From Zanthoxylum bungeanum (lineage: Eukaryota > Streptophyta > Magnoliopsida > Sapindales > Rutaceae): 64,000 nt of DNA. The stretch lies in contig SKCR01049654.1 of the NCBI GenBank assembly GCA_019454045.1, positions 434,001 to 498,000 of the forward strand. The letters run 5' to 3'. Every line of letters starts with the position of its first letter. The stretch's first letter is position 1. A program made the position numbers and the translations under genes. The notes under the pieces are model-generated. The model did not search any database. It had not been told where the DNA came from and was given only the letters and a program-made list of their open reading frames with translations. Positions 20,569 through 31,640 of this stretch are shown here, piece by piece.

Positions 20569-22164
20569 GTTAGTAATATTAAAAAAAAAATATTATGTAA
20601 TTTTTTTAAGATCATGGATAAAAAGAAAAACTCAATTCTTAAAGGGATGAGCTAATGAGTGTCTCAATGTCACTCCTTAAGGATCAATTTTTGGAAAGTT
20701 TTCATATCACTTTTACGAGAAATGTAAAAAATTATCAAAACATTAATTACGTTTTCATTTATCCTATAAAAATTTTCCTAAAATAGATTTTTAACGAGTG
20801 GACTAAGGGCACTAATTAGCATTTCTCATTATTAAAATATCTCATTCTAAATTGATTGGTTCTTCTCCTACAAAATTTCGAATAAAAAATAATTGATTTC
20901 AAATAAAATGAATTAAAGTCCATTTATTACTTTTACTTTTTTTTACCCTTCCATATTACTCTTTAAGAAAGTGAACAAGTATACAAACAAGACCTACCAA
21001 CATACAGTTGCTCAATTTACAATTCAATACAATGACTCCCACAAAAGTTACCCTTTCTCTTTTACTTTATTTTCGGAAATGGCATCTGACGGTGTCGTTT
21101 CGACGTTTGAATAATTGCGGCGCAAAGGAAAAAGGTTGAGTTTGGCTTTAGGTTTAAACCTCTTTTTCTGATGCGCTGTCGTTTTATTTGAGAAAATTTA
21201 GGCGGCGCACAATCACAGCAGGTGAGTTCAGATTCAGCTGTGACAGAATCCATCCTGGGTTTTGCTTTACATAAAATTTTAAATTCAAAAATATAAAATC
21301 TTCATCAAAATTAATAAAATCTTTTTAAAAAATTAAAAATTAAAAATTATTATTATTTTTTATAAATTTTAATCAATTAAAATTATTTACAAAGTCATTT
21401 GATTTTACCGTTTTAATTGATCGACTCTTTTATATCACCGATTCGAATACTTGATGACACAGTCTCTTTAGTGTTAAAAATTGATGGGTTGATGATGTAT
21501 CATTTTATATTGGGCCCTACATTTTCTTATGGGGACTTTAATTTGAATCAAAAGAAAAGATCATGGACAAAACGGGAAAAAATAAAAGATCACGGATATA
21601 CTTTCTTTATAATATTTCAATTCAATTGTTTGGTAGTTAAGACTTGAGAGTGAAAAGGAGTCAAAAATTAGAATAAAGCATGTCAATTTATTTATTTTGA
21701 AGATTTGAAAAAATATCTAGCTTAGTTTAAAAATAATATAATATAGATGAATCACGCTGACATAGTTAAATTTTTTTAAAATCATATTATAAATCAATTA
21801 ATTACTTGTGTTGATGATGTAAGTAAATCATATTATAAATCAATTAAATAACATAAATGGTACTAACAATCATAAGTAATAACCGAGCATTGAGTTGAGT
21901 TGTCTGAGGTCTCGACTAAATAAACATGTTTTAAGTCACAATCTTAGCTTATTTCATCTGTTTTAAGTAGGTTAATGTTATTTTTTCATTGACTTAGATC
22001 TATTGACCATATTTTTTAAATCTAATTTATTATTTATTTAAGTATTTTTGGAGTATTTACAAGGGCTGGAAAAATCAATGTCTTACAACACTCCATATTC
22101 TTATCTTATTTAATTATTCGGTTACCATACTTTTTAAATTTAAAAGAAAAATTTGTCTTAAATA
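20569..22164. other. AT-rich spacer between elements A and B
   Basis: Mostly AT-rich single-copy-looking DNA. A GC-richer island at about 21060-21260 includes GCAGGTGAGTTC, which resembles a splice donor. A 63-codon minus-strand frame there (21253-21062) matches no family I know. It could be a remnant of a host first exon or promoter. I see no gene I can support. Confidence 0.4.
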
Positions 22165-22489
22165 TAGACCTGGTCATAGTTTCGATTTGAAGCAGGAATC
22201 GAATCAGATAGAACTGTAATGTTACAGTTTCATTTGGTTTCGATTCGAAAATCAGAACTGAATTGAAAATTATTTTGATTCGGTTACGGTTCCTCATAAT
22301 TTGGAACCGTAACCTTAAGGTTTGGTCCAATTCGGAACGAAAACCAAACAATTTTTTTTTCCCAAAAAAAATAAAGGATCGAACCGATTTTTCCCATTCG
22401 GTCTGGTTCTACAATTCTAGCTTTCTGAAACTGTATAACCGGATGGTTCGGTTCAGTTTTGGAACCGAACCGAACCGCAGCCAGGTGTA
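22165..22489. mobile_element. Short hAT-like MITE (325 bp)
   Basis: It starts TAGACCTGGTC and ends GCCAGGTGTA, imperfect terminal inverted repeats. The flanking 8-mers are CTTAAATA (22157-22164) and CTTAAACA (22490-22497), matching at 7 of 8. The interior is rich in GGTTCGG/CCGAACC words like the hAT element at 17531 but is otherwise different. No transposase. Confidence 0.75.
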
Positions 22490-22714
22490 CTTAAACATAA
22501 ACCAACACTACGACAAATACTAACCAATTAACATTACATTATCTATGTAATAACATATTTTATATTTTATAGGAGGCATACTAAAAATATATAGGAGAAT
22601 TATTAGAATAAATCTTCTCTTAATTTATATGATTCCCTAAATTAAAATTTATAATTATTTTTTTAATAAATGCATCGACTTATATAAAGAGTTTCGCTGG
22701 AGATGCTTTGATGA

Positions 22715-23658
22715 TGTTGGTGGTATTTTCCAGCACTATGATATTTGAACAGTGCGGTAGGGGTAAAAATAATAACTTCATTTTGACCAATACCCTTAAT
22801 ACCGACCCGGCTAGAAGGGTGTTGTCGAACATATGACATGACATGTTCCGACAGTGAAGGCCGAGCACTCGGTGACAAGTGGCCGGCCACTTCAGCATGA
22901 CTGGTCGGATATGATCAGATCGGTAGCAGCATTCTCAGTACAGAGGACCATTGTGACCGACCTCATGAAGCCACTTCAGCACGACTGGTCGGATATTATC
23001 AGATCGGTAGCATCTTCTCAGTACAGAGGACCATTGTGACCGACCTCATGAAGACCGAGCAGATAGCAAGATATTTTTCACTGCCTGAAGACCGAGCATA
23101 TGGCAAGATATTTTTCACCGCCTCATTCTTATAGGATAAAATGATGGGACACCATTCTTATAAGATAAGGTGATGAGACATAGTAATGATGAAAGTAAGA
23201 TATTTTCGGCCAAGTGGCCTTGGAGGAAGGAATTCCATTAATGAGTCCACATGGGTAGTGTCGTCTAGAGGGAGGATAAAACCGCCTATTTGCTAGTATA
23301 AATAGGAGGGGAAAACACATTTGTAAGAGTTGGTTGATTTGTTAGCAAGTTGATTGCTAAAAAATTAGAGAGAACTATTCTGTAAGCACAAACAGCTCGG
23401 TTTCCACACTAACCGATCACAAAACAGGTCGGCGAACACATTTCAGTAATAAAACCCCCATCCATTTTATGCCCGTGGACGTAGGTTGGATTCAATCCAC
23501 CGAACCACGTTAATACTTTGTGTTTATCTGCGTGTTTATTCCCTTTTGTCAAAGTTTTCTTTTAGTTTCCCATAACCAAACAAATTCACTATAAATGGAA
23601 GATTATCCCGGGAGCAATATTCCCTTATTGCCCCTGAGACGAAAATCAGCCGTCAACA
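22715..23658 (+). repeat. Element B 5' LTR with internal duplication
   Basis: 944 bp against 835 bp for the 3' copy. The extra length comes from two local duplications: an approximately 85-bp segment (CCACTTCAGCA...GACCTCATGAAG, two copies at about 22889-23053) and a shorter one around GGCAAGATATTTTTCAC. The 3' LTR has single copies. Confidence 0.92.
23297..23304 (+). promoter_or_regulatory. TATA box of element B 5' LTR
   Basis: CTAGTATAAATAGGAGGG, a strong plant TATA context, kept in the 3' LTR as CTAGTATAAATATGAGG near 48350. Confidence 0.7.
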
Positions 23659-23660
23659 GT

Positions 23661-23678
23661 TGGCGCCGTCTGTGGGGA
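23661..23678 (+). other. Element B primer binding site
   Basis: TGGCGCCGTCTGTGGGGA, two bases after the LTR. From memory it fits the 3' end of a second plant tRNA-Lys (UUU). It is clearly different from the primer sites of A and C. Confidence 0.6.
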
Positions 23679-23709
23679 CTCAACAAAAAGCAACTTACGT
23701 AGTAGGACG

Positions 23710-25430
23710 ATGGTAGAAGGTGGAAACCACCGGTCGTCAGAAAGTTCAACAATAGAATGGATGGAAAGAATGAAGGAAAGTATGAGGAAAGATAGGGAGG
23801 AAAATCAAACCCTCTTGAAATCCATGATGGACAAACTGGAGAGAATGGAAAAGACGAATAATGAAAGACTTGAAGCTGGAACCAGCCGGAGGAGAAGTGA
23901 AATAGCGGAAGGAAAGGGGGTTGTAGATGTGAGTGGAGACGATGAACCCATGTGGAAGGACCCCGGCGGGATGGAGTCTCTGGTGATAGAAAAGGATTTG
24001 CAAGCGGAGGATATGTGGGAAGAAGAAGATGAGAGACAGTTGCCAAATTCTTCCTATGATAGCCCACACGACACCAGAAGGGAAGATAAGAGGCACAACG
24101 AAGTTGAACGAGAAATTTCTGGTCGCGGCATGTGCCGTGTTCGGAATGACAGGCGCGAGGAAGGCCGCGGGGGGCAGCGTGGTAACCCTGATGACAACAT
24201 GAAAGCTTGGTTAAGAAAAGAAATGACTAAGTGAGAAGAGAGCTTCAAAGCTTATGCCGGGGATACTCGGGACGGTGAGGTTGAATCTTCATTCACAGAG
24301 GAAATAAGGTTGGCAAAATTCCCAAGAAGATTCACCATGCCGACCATGACACCCTATAAAGGCCGTACCGATCCGAAATCGCATATTGAGGGTTTCGTTT
24401 TGTTGATGGAGGTCCAAGGAATGGTGGGGGATGCCATTTGTAAAGTTTTCCCATTAACCTTGGGCGGGCCCGCAGTCATGTGGTTCAGAAGTTTACCCTC
24501 AGGAAGCATCGGTAGCTTCTCACAGCTTAAAAAGTCATTTGTTCGGCACTTTAAAGGGACATGTGTCCCGAAGAAGACAATTGGGGAGTTGCGGCTTGTA
24601 AAACAAGGGGATGACGAGCCCCTGGGAGTTTTCATTAAACGGTATCACAGCTTGGTGCTCGAGGTCGGATGATATGAGTCGCTGGAGGCCTTGGAAAGTT
24701 TGAAAGGGGCCTTGAAGGTCGGGAGGCTATGGACCCACCTGAGAATCCAGGACACACGGAATATGCCACCAGATTAGAAATAGCCCGGAGGTTCGCTTTG
24801 CTGGAAGAAGAGGATAAGATATCACGAAGGGGCACAATTACCAAAGAAATGACGTAAGGGCAGAAGTTCCTTGGAGGCCAGATAGGAATTCAGGAAACCA
24901 CCCCCTAAGGCAAAGGGAATTCAAGTCGATGCCTCAGAATGATCAGGAGAGAAGAGTTCCGGCTCAGGTGAACCAAGTCGCCAAGGAAGAGACGTACGTT
25001 CCTCTGAATAAACCGTTAAGGCAAATCGTCACAGAGATCCAAGGCAGAGGCCTCTTGACAGAGCCTGATTTCAGGAGGTACCCCCTGGACATGAGGAATG
25101 AAATATCCTATTGTATGCACCATAATTTGAAGGATGCAAAGACTTAAAAGAGCAAATGGAAGACTTAGCGCGCAATGGTTATCTGAATAACTACATCGAC
25201 CACAAAATTATGGCGGCCAGGCAGAGGTCGAACCGCAGACAGGTGAATACCATTGCTGGTGGAAGAACACTGGCCGGAGATTCTAATCGGTCGAGGAAGA
25301 ATTACAATCGTACCCGAGGGCCAGAGATATTGGCAATGGAACAAGCACCGGGAGCTCAAGGTGGTCGGTCAATGCCAATAATGTTCACAGATGAGGATGC
25401 TCGTGGGGTGAGTTTCCCCATGATGATGCC
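23710..25430 (+). pseudogene. Element B gag (several stops and frameshifts)
   Basis: ATG 23710 opens a charged coiled-coil N terminus (WMERMKESMRKDREENQ, MDKLERMEKTNNERLEAG). A stop at 24232 is followed in the same frame by FPRRFTMPTMTPYKGRTDP, FPLTLGGPAVMWFRSLPSGS and KSFVRHFKGTC, the retrotransposon Gag core. A stop after EVG at 24670 and later frame changes break it. Further pieces are 24929-25147 (PLRQIVTEIQGRGLL) and 25156-25437 (YLNNYIDHKIMAARQRS). No CCHC knuckle is visible. Confidence 0.85.
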
Positions 25431-25519
25431 TTGGTGATTAAGGCAGTGATCAGTGGTTCCGAGGTGGACAAGATCATGGTGGATCCCGGAAACGCGGTAG
25501 ATGTAATTTCCAAAGAAGC
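25431..25519 (+). pseudogene. Element B protease, N-terminal half (cut by element C)
   Basis: The frame MVIKAVISGSEVDKIMVDPG includes the active-site loop VDPGNAVDVI (Asp-Pro-Gly) and ends at the target GAAGC (25515-25519). The other half resumes after element C at 38452, so both halves flank one insertion. Confidence 0.88.
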
Positions 25520-26175
25520 TGTAGGTATTGCATTTTTGCATGTGATACCTAATGATGAGTCTCAGGTGGAGGCACTACTTTTTTTAGTCATGGAAGTTGC
25601 GGGAAGCGGTCGTCGGAAGGGAGTTGGTATTTCGTTATATTTTTATACATTTGTTTAGCGTCAAGCTCACTTGCTAGACCTCCGTTTAGAGCACCATTGG
25701 CCTAAAAAAACCCAAAACCCTTTTAATCTAGCCCATACACACTTAACCCACTCACCAAGCCACCACACACCAAGCCAAACCAAGGCCACACCACAACTAG
25801 GCCCACACGCCCATATCACCCTAAATTACATCCAAATTAAATCAAATATTAAATTAAATATTAATTAGATAATGTAATTGAATTAAATAAAATAATTAAA
25901 CCATTTACCAAATTAAATAAAACATAAAATAAAATTATACCAAATTAAAATATTGTAACTTCATAGTCCAAAATATTATATACTAAATTAAAGAGATGTT
26001 ATGCCTAATTAAAATCAATCTAACCAATTAAAATATTGTATTCTAAACCAAGCAAATCAAATATTCAACCTTCTAATTCACCAAAATTTGTCCCCCAATC
26101 AATCAAATCCTTTCCTTGTTTGACACCAAATCCAATTTATTCCTTGTGAGACAAGGGGAAGCCCTAGCCCTTCTC

Positions 26176-26183
26176 TATATAAA
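26176..26183 (+). promoter_or_regulatory. TATA box of element C 5' LTR
   Basis: TTCTCTATATAAACAACCC, followed by an A/C-rich leader. The matching segment is missing in the 3' LTR. Confidence 0.6.
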
Positions 26184-27281
26184 CAACCCAAAGCCAAATC
26201 CACCCCCTCTCCAATCTCTTGAATTCACGCATGCACAAAGCCAAAAGCCCTAGACTCTCACGCATCCACTACCAAGAACAAGAAACAAACAATTCTCTCC
26301 TAGCCATATTCCCATTCACGCAAAACAGCACAAGAAACTCCTCCCATTCACGCAACACAGCATCAAGAAACCCCATTCCATTCACACAAAACAACACCAT
26401 ATACGCCTGAACAGCAAGCCAAAAACACCTTAAAACAACAGCCCAAAACACGCCTAAACGGCAAGCAAAACACACTTGAACAGCAGCCATTTTCCACCGA
26501 AAACAGCAGCCCCTACACCCCCTTAAAACACGCCTGAACAGCCCCCCTAAAACACGCATGAGCAGCAGCCCAAATCACCCCCAAAACAACAGCAAAATCC
26601 TCTTAATCAGTCCCTAAAATCCTTAAAATAGTAACATAAAAAACTGCACTCATAATCCTTAAAATAATCACAAAAAAACTGCACTTAAAACCTTTAAAAA
26701 AAACACCCAAAACAGTCCATTGAAACGCCAAAAAAGTGACCTGAACAGTGAGCAGAAAATACAGAGAAAACATTAGTAAAACGGAGGCCAAACAGCAAGC
26801 AAAATAGCAAAACAGTGAGCTAAGACGCTAAACCAGTGAACCAGAGAAGTTGAGGAGCTTTACCCTTCCAATCTCCGTGAAACACAAGTCCGAAAGTCGG
26901 CAAATAAAGGTTAGACCTGAGGGTATTTTCCACATTCATTTTCTATTTTATTTTTATTATTTATTGAGTTTTGTTCGCATGATTATTATGATAAAATGCA
27001 TGTTGTGGCCCTTGAGTAGATAAATATACATGTATTATGAATATGATGTGTGTTGTGGGTATTGGATGAATGGAAAGTGTGTCGCCTCTTGTGGTATATA
27101 GGATGGAAACCCAGACGTAAATTCCGTAGCCGATTCCGAATGGACGGTAGTGCGGTATGTACTTGGGAAACAACTCAACATACCACTCGAGTAAACGGCA
27201 CCTATTTTGTTATTTTGAGTTGTTTAATTATTTCGCCATTTAAATTTCTGCATGTTATTTATTTATGTAATGATGAGAAAA

Positions 27282-28140
27282 GCGCATGGGCTTAGTAAGT
27301 GCGATGAAATGTCCTCTAATTGAAGAGGTTAAAATCCTTTACCACGATGCTTCACCGCGCCGGACGATGTATATCCGATTAGATGTGATATATGTTCAAT
27401 CGGGTATACGAAATCCGATATCTTTGTATTTACTTTTGTTTATATATATGCATTGTGTTAATTGCGCATGAGCTTAGTAAGTGCGATGAATGGTCCTCTA
27501 ATTAAAGAGGTTAAAATCCTTTACCACGATGCTTCGCCGCGCCAGATATCTTTGTATTTACTTTTGTTTATATATATGCATTGTGTTAATTGCGCATGGG
27601 CTTAGTAAGTGCGATGAAAGGTCCTCTAATTGAAGAGGTTAAAATCCTTTACCACGATGCTTCGCCGCGCCGGATATCTTTGTATTCACTTTTGTTTTAT
27701 ATATATGCATTGTGTTAATTGCGCATGGGCTTAGTAAGTACGATGAAAGGTTCTCTAATTAAAGAGGTTAAAATCCTTTACCACGATGCTTCGCCGCGCC
27801 GGACGATGTATATCCGATTGGATGTGATATATGTTCAATCGGGTATACGAAATCCGATATCTTTGTATTTACTTTTGTTTATATATATGCATTGTGTTAA
27901 TTGCGTATGGGCTTAGTAAGTGCGATGAAAGGTCCTCTAATTGAAGAGGTTAAAATCCTTTGCCACGATGCTTTGCCGCACCGAATAAGGTGTATTCGAT
28001 TGAGTGTGAGATGTGTTCAATCGGATATGCGAAGCCCGATATCAGTTTCTTTACTTTATATATGCATTGTATTATGTGCGCATGTGCTTAATAAGTGGGA
28101 TTAAAGGTCCTATATGTCGAGGGGTTAAAAGCCTTTACCA
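27282..28140 (+). repeat. Tandem repeats within the C LTR (128/182-bp units)
   Basis: The phrase GCGCATGGGCTTAGTAAGTG starts at 27282, 27464, 27592, 27721, 27903 (GCGTATGG) and 28079, so unit lengths are 182, 128, 129, 182 and 176 bp. Long units carry an extra ATATCCGATT...AATCCGATA segment. Each has CCTCTAATTGAAGAGG, able to form a short hairpin, and CGCCGCGCC. Two copies remain in the 3' LTR near 37220 and 37395. Frames here are translated repeats. Confidence 0.92.
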
Positions 28141-29133
28141 CGATGTTTTGCTGCGCTTCTTGCCATGTCATTTATCTTTTAGCACATCATTGCTCTATTC
28201 TTGCATGTATTATGAAATCACATATAGTCATCTTTATCTTTGTACGAATCATAATGAAAAGCACATTTATTCCATTAGTTGCATCATTTACCTTAGTCTT
28301 GGCTTAACGTATTACAATTCATATATCCATGTTATGATAGCATTTGAGTATTATTTCTTGTGGTATATCGGATGGAAACCCAGACATAAATTCTGTAGCC
28401 AATTCCGATGGACGGTAGTGCGGTCTGTACATGGGATACAATTCCACGTACCACTTGGACAAGTGCTCACATGTGTGTTTGTGTCCATATTAGTTATCTT
28501 CTTTTGCACCACGTCATAGCATGCTTACTTTAATGCCTAATTGCATCCTTAATTGTCTTTTTGCATTATGTACTTAGTTGACTCTTTTATTTACGCATGG
28601 ACATGTAATGGCTATTTGTTTATGCTTCCTCACGTATAAGTATGATATGTCTATGAAATCACATGTTCGCCATTATTTGATTCGCTTTTATGTGTGCTTG
28701 CGTGGTTAGTGTGTGCTTGTGTTTCCATGAATACAATATGCTAATGAAGTTGTATGTTCATTGCTACCTTGACTTTCTTTCAAGCATGCAATCTTAGAAG
28801 TAAGATATATGCAAATTTAGGTGTAAGTTTTATTTTTACGCATATGAACTTAGAAGCATGATACTCTTGGAAATAAGTGTTACTTAAGCTTGATTAAATT
28901 ATTACACAAATCCTTTCATTACAAGTGACATAAGTAAGGGACCATTCCGAACCCAACGGTTTGAGGTCTTCCCTTGCGAGGGGTGAGTACGGCCTTAAAT
29001 CTCATTTTCCCGGTTCACACCGGGTGGCGACTCTATTATTCTCCGGTTTAGTCCCCCGTGGCTACTCCGTACTCCCGACTAGGCCGCGAGCCTAGAACAG
29101 CATGCGTCGTCCAGTTTCTGTGTTCCCACAGTC

Positions 29134-29151
29134 TGACGACTCCACTGGGGA
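29134..29151 (+). other. Element C primer binding site (tRNA-Arg-like)
   Basis: TGACGACTCCACTGGGGA starts three bases after the LTR. From memory it complements the 3' end of plant tRNA-Arg(ACG) with one mismatch. Ogre elements are known to use tRNA-Arg. Confidence 0.7.
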
Positions 29152-30272
29152 TAGAGAATCGGCTCTGAAATATTGTCTTGTAATGTTTGGATTTTTGTTT
29201 TAATTGACCGTGTCTATAGTGGATAAAATGATGGTTTAATCAAAGGCATTTTGAGGCTAGGTAATGGTTTGGTGTCTTCCTTCACTCACTACCTTTCTAG
29301 AAGGAAAAGCTGTGAAGGCACCTAAATAATCATTACCCTTAGCCTGTTGTGACAGACTAGTTTGGAGGACTCGTTGTTTATTCCTAACACCAAGCGATAA
29401 GAGCCTAAGAGGCTTGGGTATTTAAGTGAGCCTCGCTCCACCCTCCATCTGGGGAATCTACAACGGGAAATCCATTCGACATTTAGTCACACGCCGTAAC
29501 TCGTTGGCACGTACATTAGGGTATAAAAAAGGTGCGCTTAGTTGTGGGCAATCCTTCGCCAGCGAGAGTCTTTGTCTATGCTCTCACGAACCCACCCATA
29601 GACCGGGGTTGTATGGTTAAAGTAACAATTATTTCCTTTAGTATGTGCTTGTGGACAATCCTCATTTGGATGCAGTTGGACTATTGTCAGAAATGCAAAC
29701 TTGCTGGGCCATTTAAACTGGGGCGAGTTCGTACCTTATGACAATTAGGCCCAAAGCTTCTGAAATGTTAATGGGCCATTCTGTAGAAATTATTGTTTTA
29801 TGTTTGCATTATCTTTCTTTTATGCTTGTGTTTGGGAACATCGTCGCTTGGATCCATTTGGACCATTTGTCATGGGATATGGGCTTGTTGGGCCATTTAA
29901 ACTGGGACAAGAACATATTTTATGACGATTGGGCCAAAGGCTTCTAAGTGTTGATGGGCCACTTTATGCTTGTGTTCGGAACATTACCATTTGGATTTAG
30001 TTGGGCTCCTTGCCATGAGATGTGAACTCGTTGGGCCATTTAAACTGGGACGAGTTCACTCCTATGACAGTTAGCCCAAAAGCTTCTAAAATGATGATGG
30101 GCCGATTTTTTTGAAAATTTTAGTTGATTTAGTATGTTATATATGTTACATGCATCTCATGCACCTCATACATACATATATCATGTTAACACCCTCTATA
30201 TCTTAAAAAGACATCATAGATACCGTTTGAGTTAGAGAAGGGACAAGACTCACTAAAAGAACAGTAACAAGT
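29152..30272 (+). other. Element C leader with repeats before gag
   Basis: About 1.1 kb before gag. A frame at 29426-29620 could be a relic of the extra ORF some Ogre elements have, but it matches nothing I recognise. From about 29640 to 30110, three diverged units of about 150 bp carry GGGCCATTTAAACTGGGACGAG and ATGCTTGTGTTTGG. The same phrases recur at 56120-56430 in element D, so the repeats are an old feature of this group. Confidence 0.65.
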
Positions 30273-31640
30273 ATGAGTGAATCCGATAATGAAGTATCCC
30301 GTATGGATCAGTTAGAGAACGGTCTCGCCAAGATCACTGAACAGTTGCAAGCTTTGACTACTGCTGTGGCTGGTATAGCCGGGTCTCGTGCTGAAGGTAG
30401 TTCTGGGGATGTGAGGCAAGAGGAACCTCCGAACAGATTGGGGGATGATATCCCCACTTTTGATGATGATATGGCAGAGTATGCAACATGTAGAGTATCT
30501 GGGTCTCAGGTAGAGTTACAGAAGCTCCGGGATCAGGTTGAGTCAGTTACCCGCAAGATGAGGGGTAAGAATGAGGATTTGCTGGATTATGACACGCTGA
30601 CTTTCGAAGAATAGTTGCCGACACAGTTCAAGATGCCTGATATGGCTAAGTTTAACGGGAATGGGGATCCAATGGTGCATCTCTGACAGTTTGTATCAGT
30701 CATGAGTTCAGTTGGCCTATCTCAGCGCCAAGTGCAGAAGATGTTTGGAATGTCGCTCGAGGGAGCTCCCGTGGTGTGGTACCACAGTTTGGAGAAGAAA
30801 GTGAAGGAAGATTGGAGGGAGTTGGCTGATGCCTTCCTGAAGCAGTATGTCACTGACCTAAAGATCGATCTGTCACTCCGCGATCTGGAGAATGTTAAGC
30901 AAAAATCGGAGGAGAGTTTTAAGGAATATGTGGACTGATGGAGAGGTCAGTTTTTGAAGATGCAGACTAGGCCTTCGGAGAAGGATCAGATTAAAATGAT
31001 TATCAAGGGCACCAAGCCCTCCATTTACAGCAAGTTGAGGAGGATGACCTCCATGATTACAGACTTTCGGCAGTTGAGGGAAACTGTCATGGACATTGAA
31101 GACGAAGAGGCGGAAAATAGGAAGTTTTATAGCTTAAGTAGGAGGCCTGTTGGAGGGACATCGGGAACTAAGCCTGTTTTTGTGGAAGTTACTGCCATCC
31201 GGAACCAGGAGATTTTCCAACTTGGGAAGGCCCCTGTCAAAGGTGCTAGAGAAATTGAAGAGGCAATGGCTCTTAAAACCCTTGGAAGCCAAACCATTAC
31301 CCAATCCCCCACCATCACATTATAACCTAAGCCTTTACTGTCACTTTCACCAACAAAAAGGGCCATGACACCGACAACTGCGCCCGACTCCGCCATGAAA
31401 TCCAAGAAAATACCTGACCCAGAAACAGAACAGCCTGACACACACAGAAACCCCTTACCCAACTACCGTGCCGTACCACCACCAACCTATATGATCAATT
31501 CTGGCCTCCCAGAAGACCTTGTCCTAAAATCCTTTCACCCTCAAGCCTTTTGCCTGGGAATCTGGGATAGTACTAGTGAAGATGAGACTGAGCAGGGGAA
31601 AACTTTTGGCTTGATTTCTCTAGCAGTGATGAGGAAGAAA
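30273..31640 (+). pseudogene. Element C gag
   Basis: ATG 30273 opens a coiled-coil N terminus (MDQLENGLAKITEQLQALTT). Stops near 30612, 30684 and 30936 interrupt one frame that reads FKMPDMAKFNGNGDPMVHL, MSLEGAPVVWYHSLEKKVKE and LRDLENVKQKSEESFKEYVD, the Gag core. After a frame change the zinc-knuckle-like CHFHQQKGHDTDNCARLRHE follows near 31338-31400. This is a complete but broken Ogre-type Gag. Confidence 0.88.

Larger units (their letters stand above)
25520..29130 (+). repeat. Element C 5' LTR (3.6 kb)
   Basis: Both ends match the 3' LTR, but this copy is 3611 bp against 1559 bp. About 2 kb (roughly 25800-27840), including the TATA box at 26176 and a long A/C-rich leader, has no counterpart in the 3' copy. 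A block with GGATGGAAACCCAGAC...GGACGGTAGTGCGGT occurs twice (about 27090 and 28365). A tandem array lies between them. Confidence 0.92.

Noticed and set aside
21062..21253. 63-codon minus-strand frame in a GC-richer island
   Set aside because: No family match and no supporting second exon found. Noted only as a possible relic within the spacer.
23603..24096. Minus-strand frames opposite element B gag (Ser/Pro/Phe-rich)
   Set aside because: Antisense shadows of the purine-rich coiled-coil part of gag.
26269..26791. Minus-strand hydrophobic frames in the C LTR
   Set aside because: Same cause as in D: the A/C-rich leader read on the opposite strand.
27286..28519. Several frames of 60-170 codons with similar protein sequence
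   Set aside because: They are copies of the LTR tandem unit, and the same frames recur in the 3' LTR at 37222-37849. Not genes.
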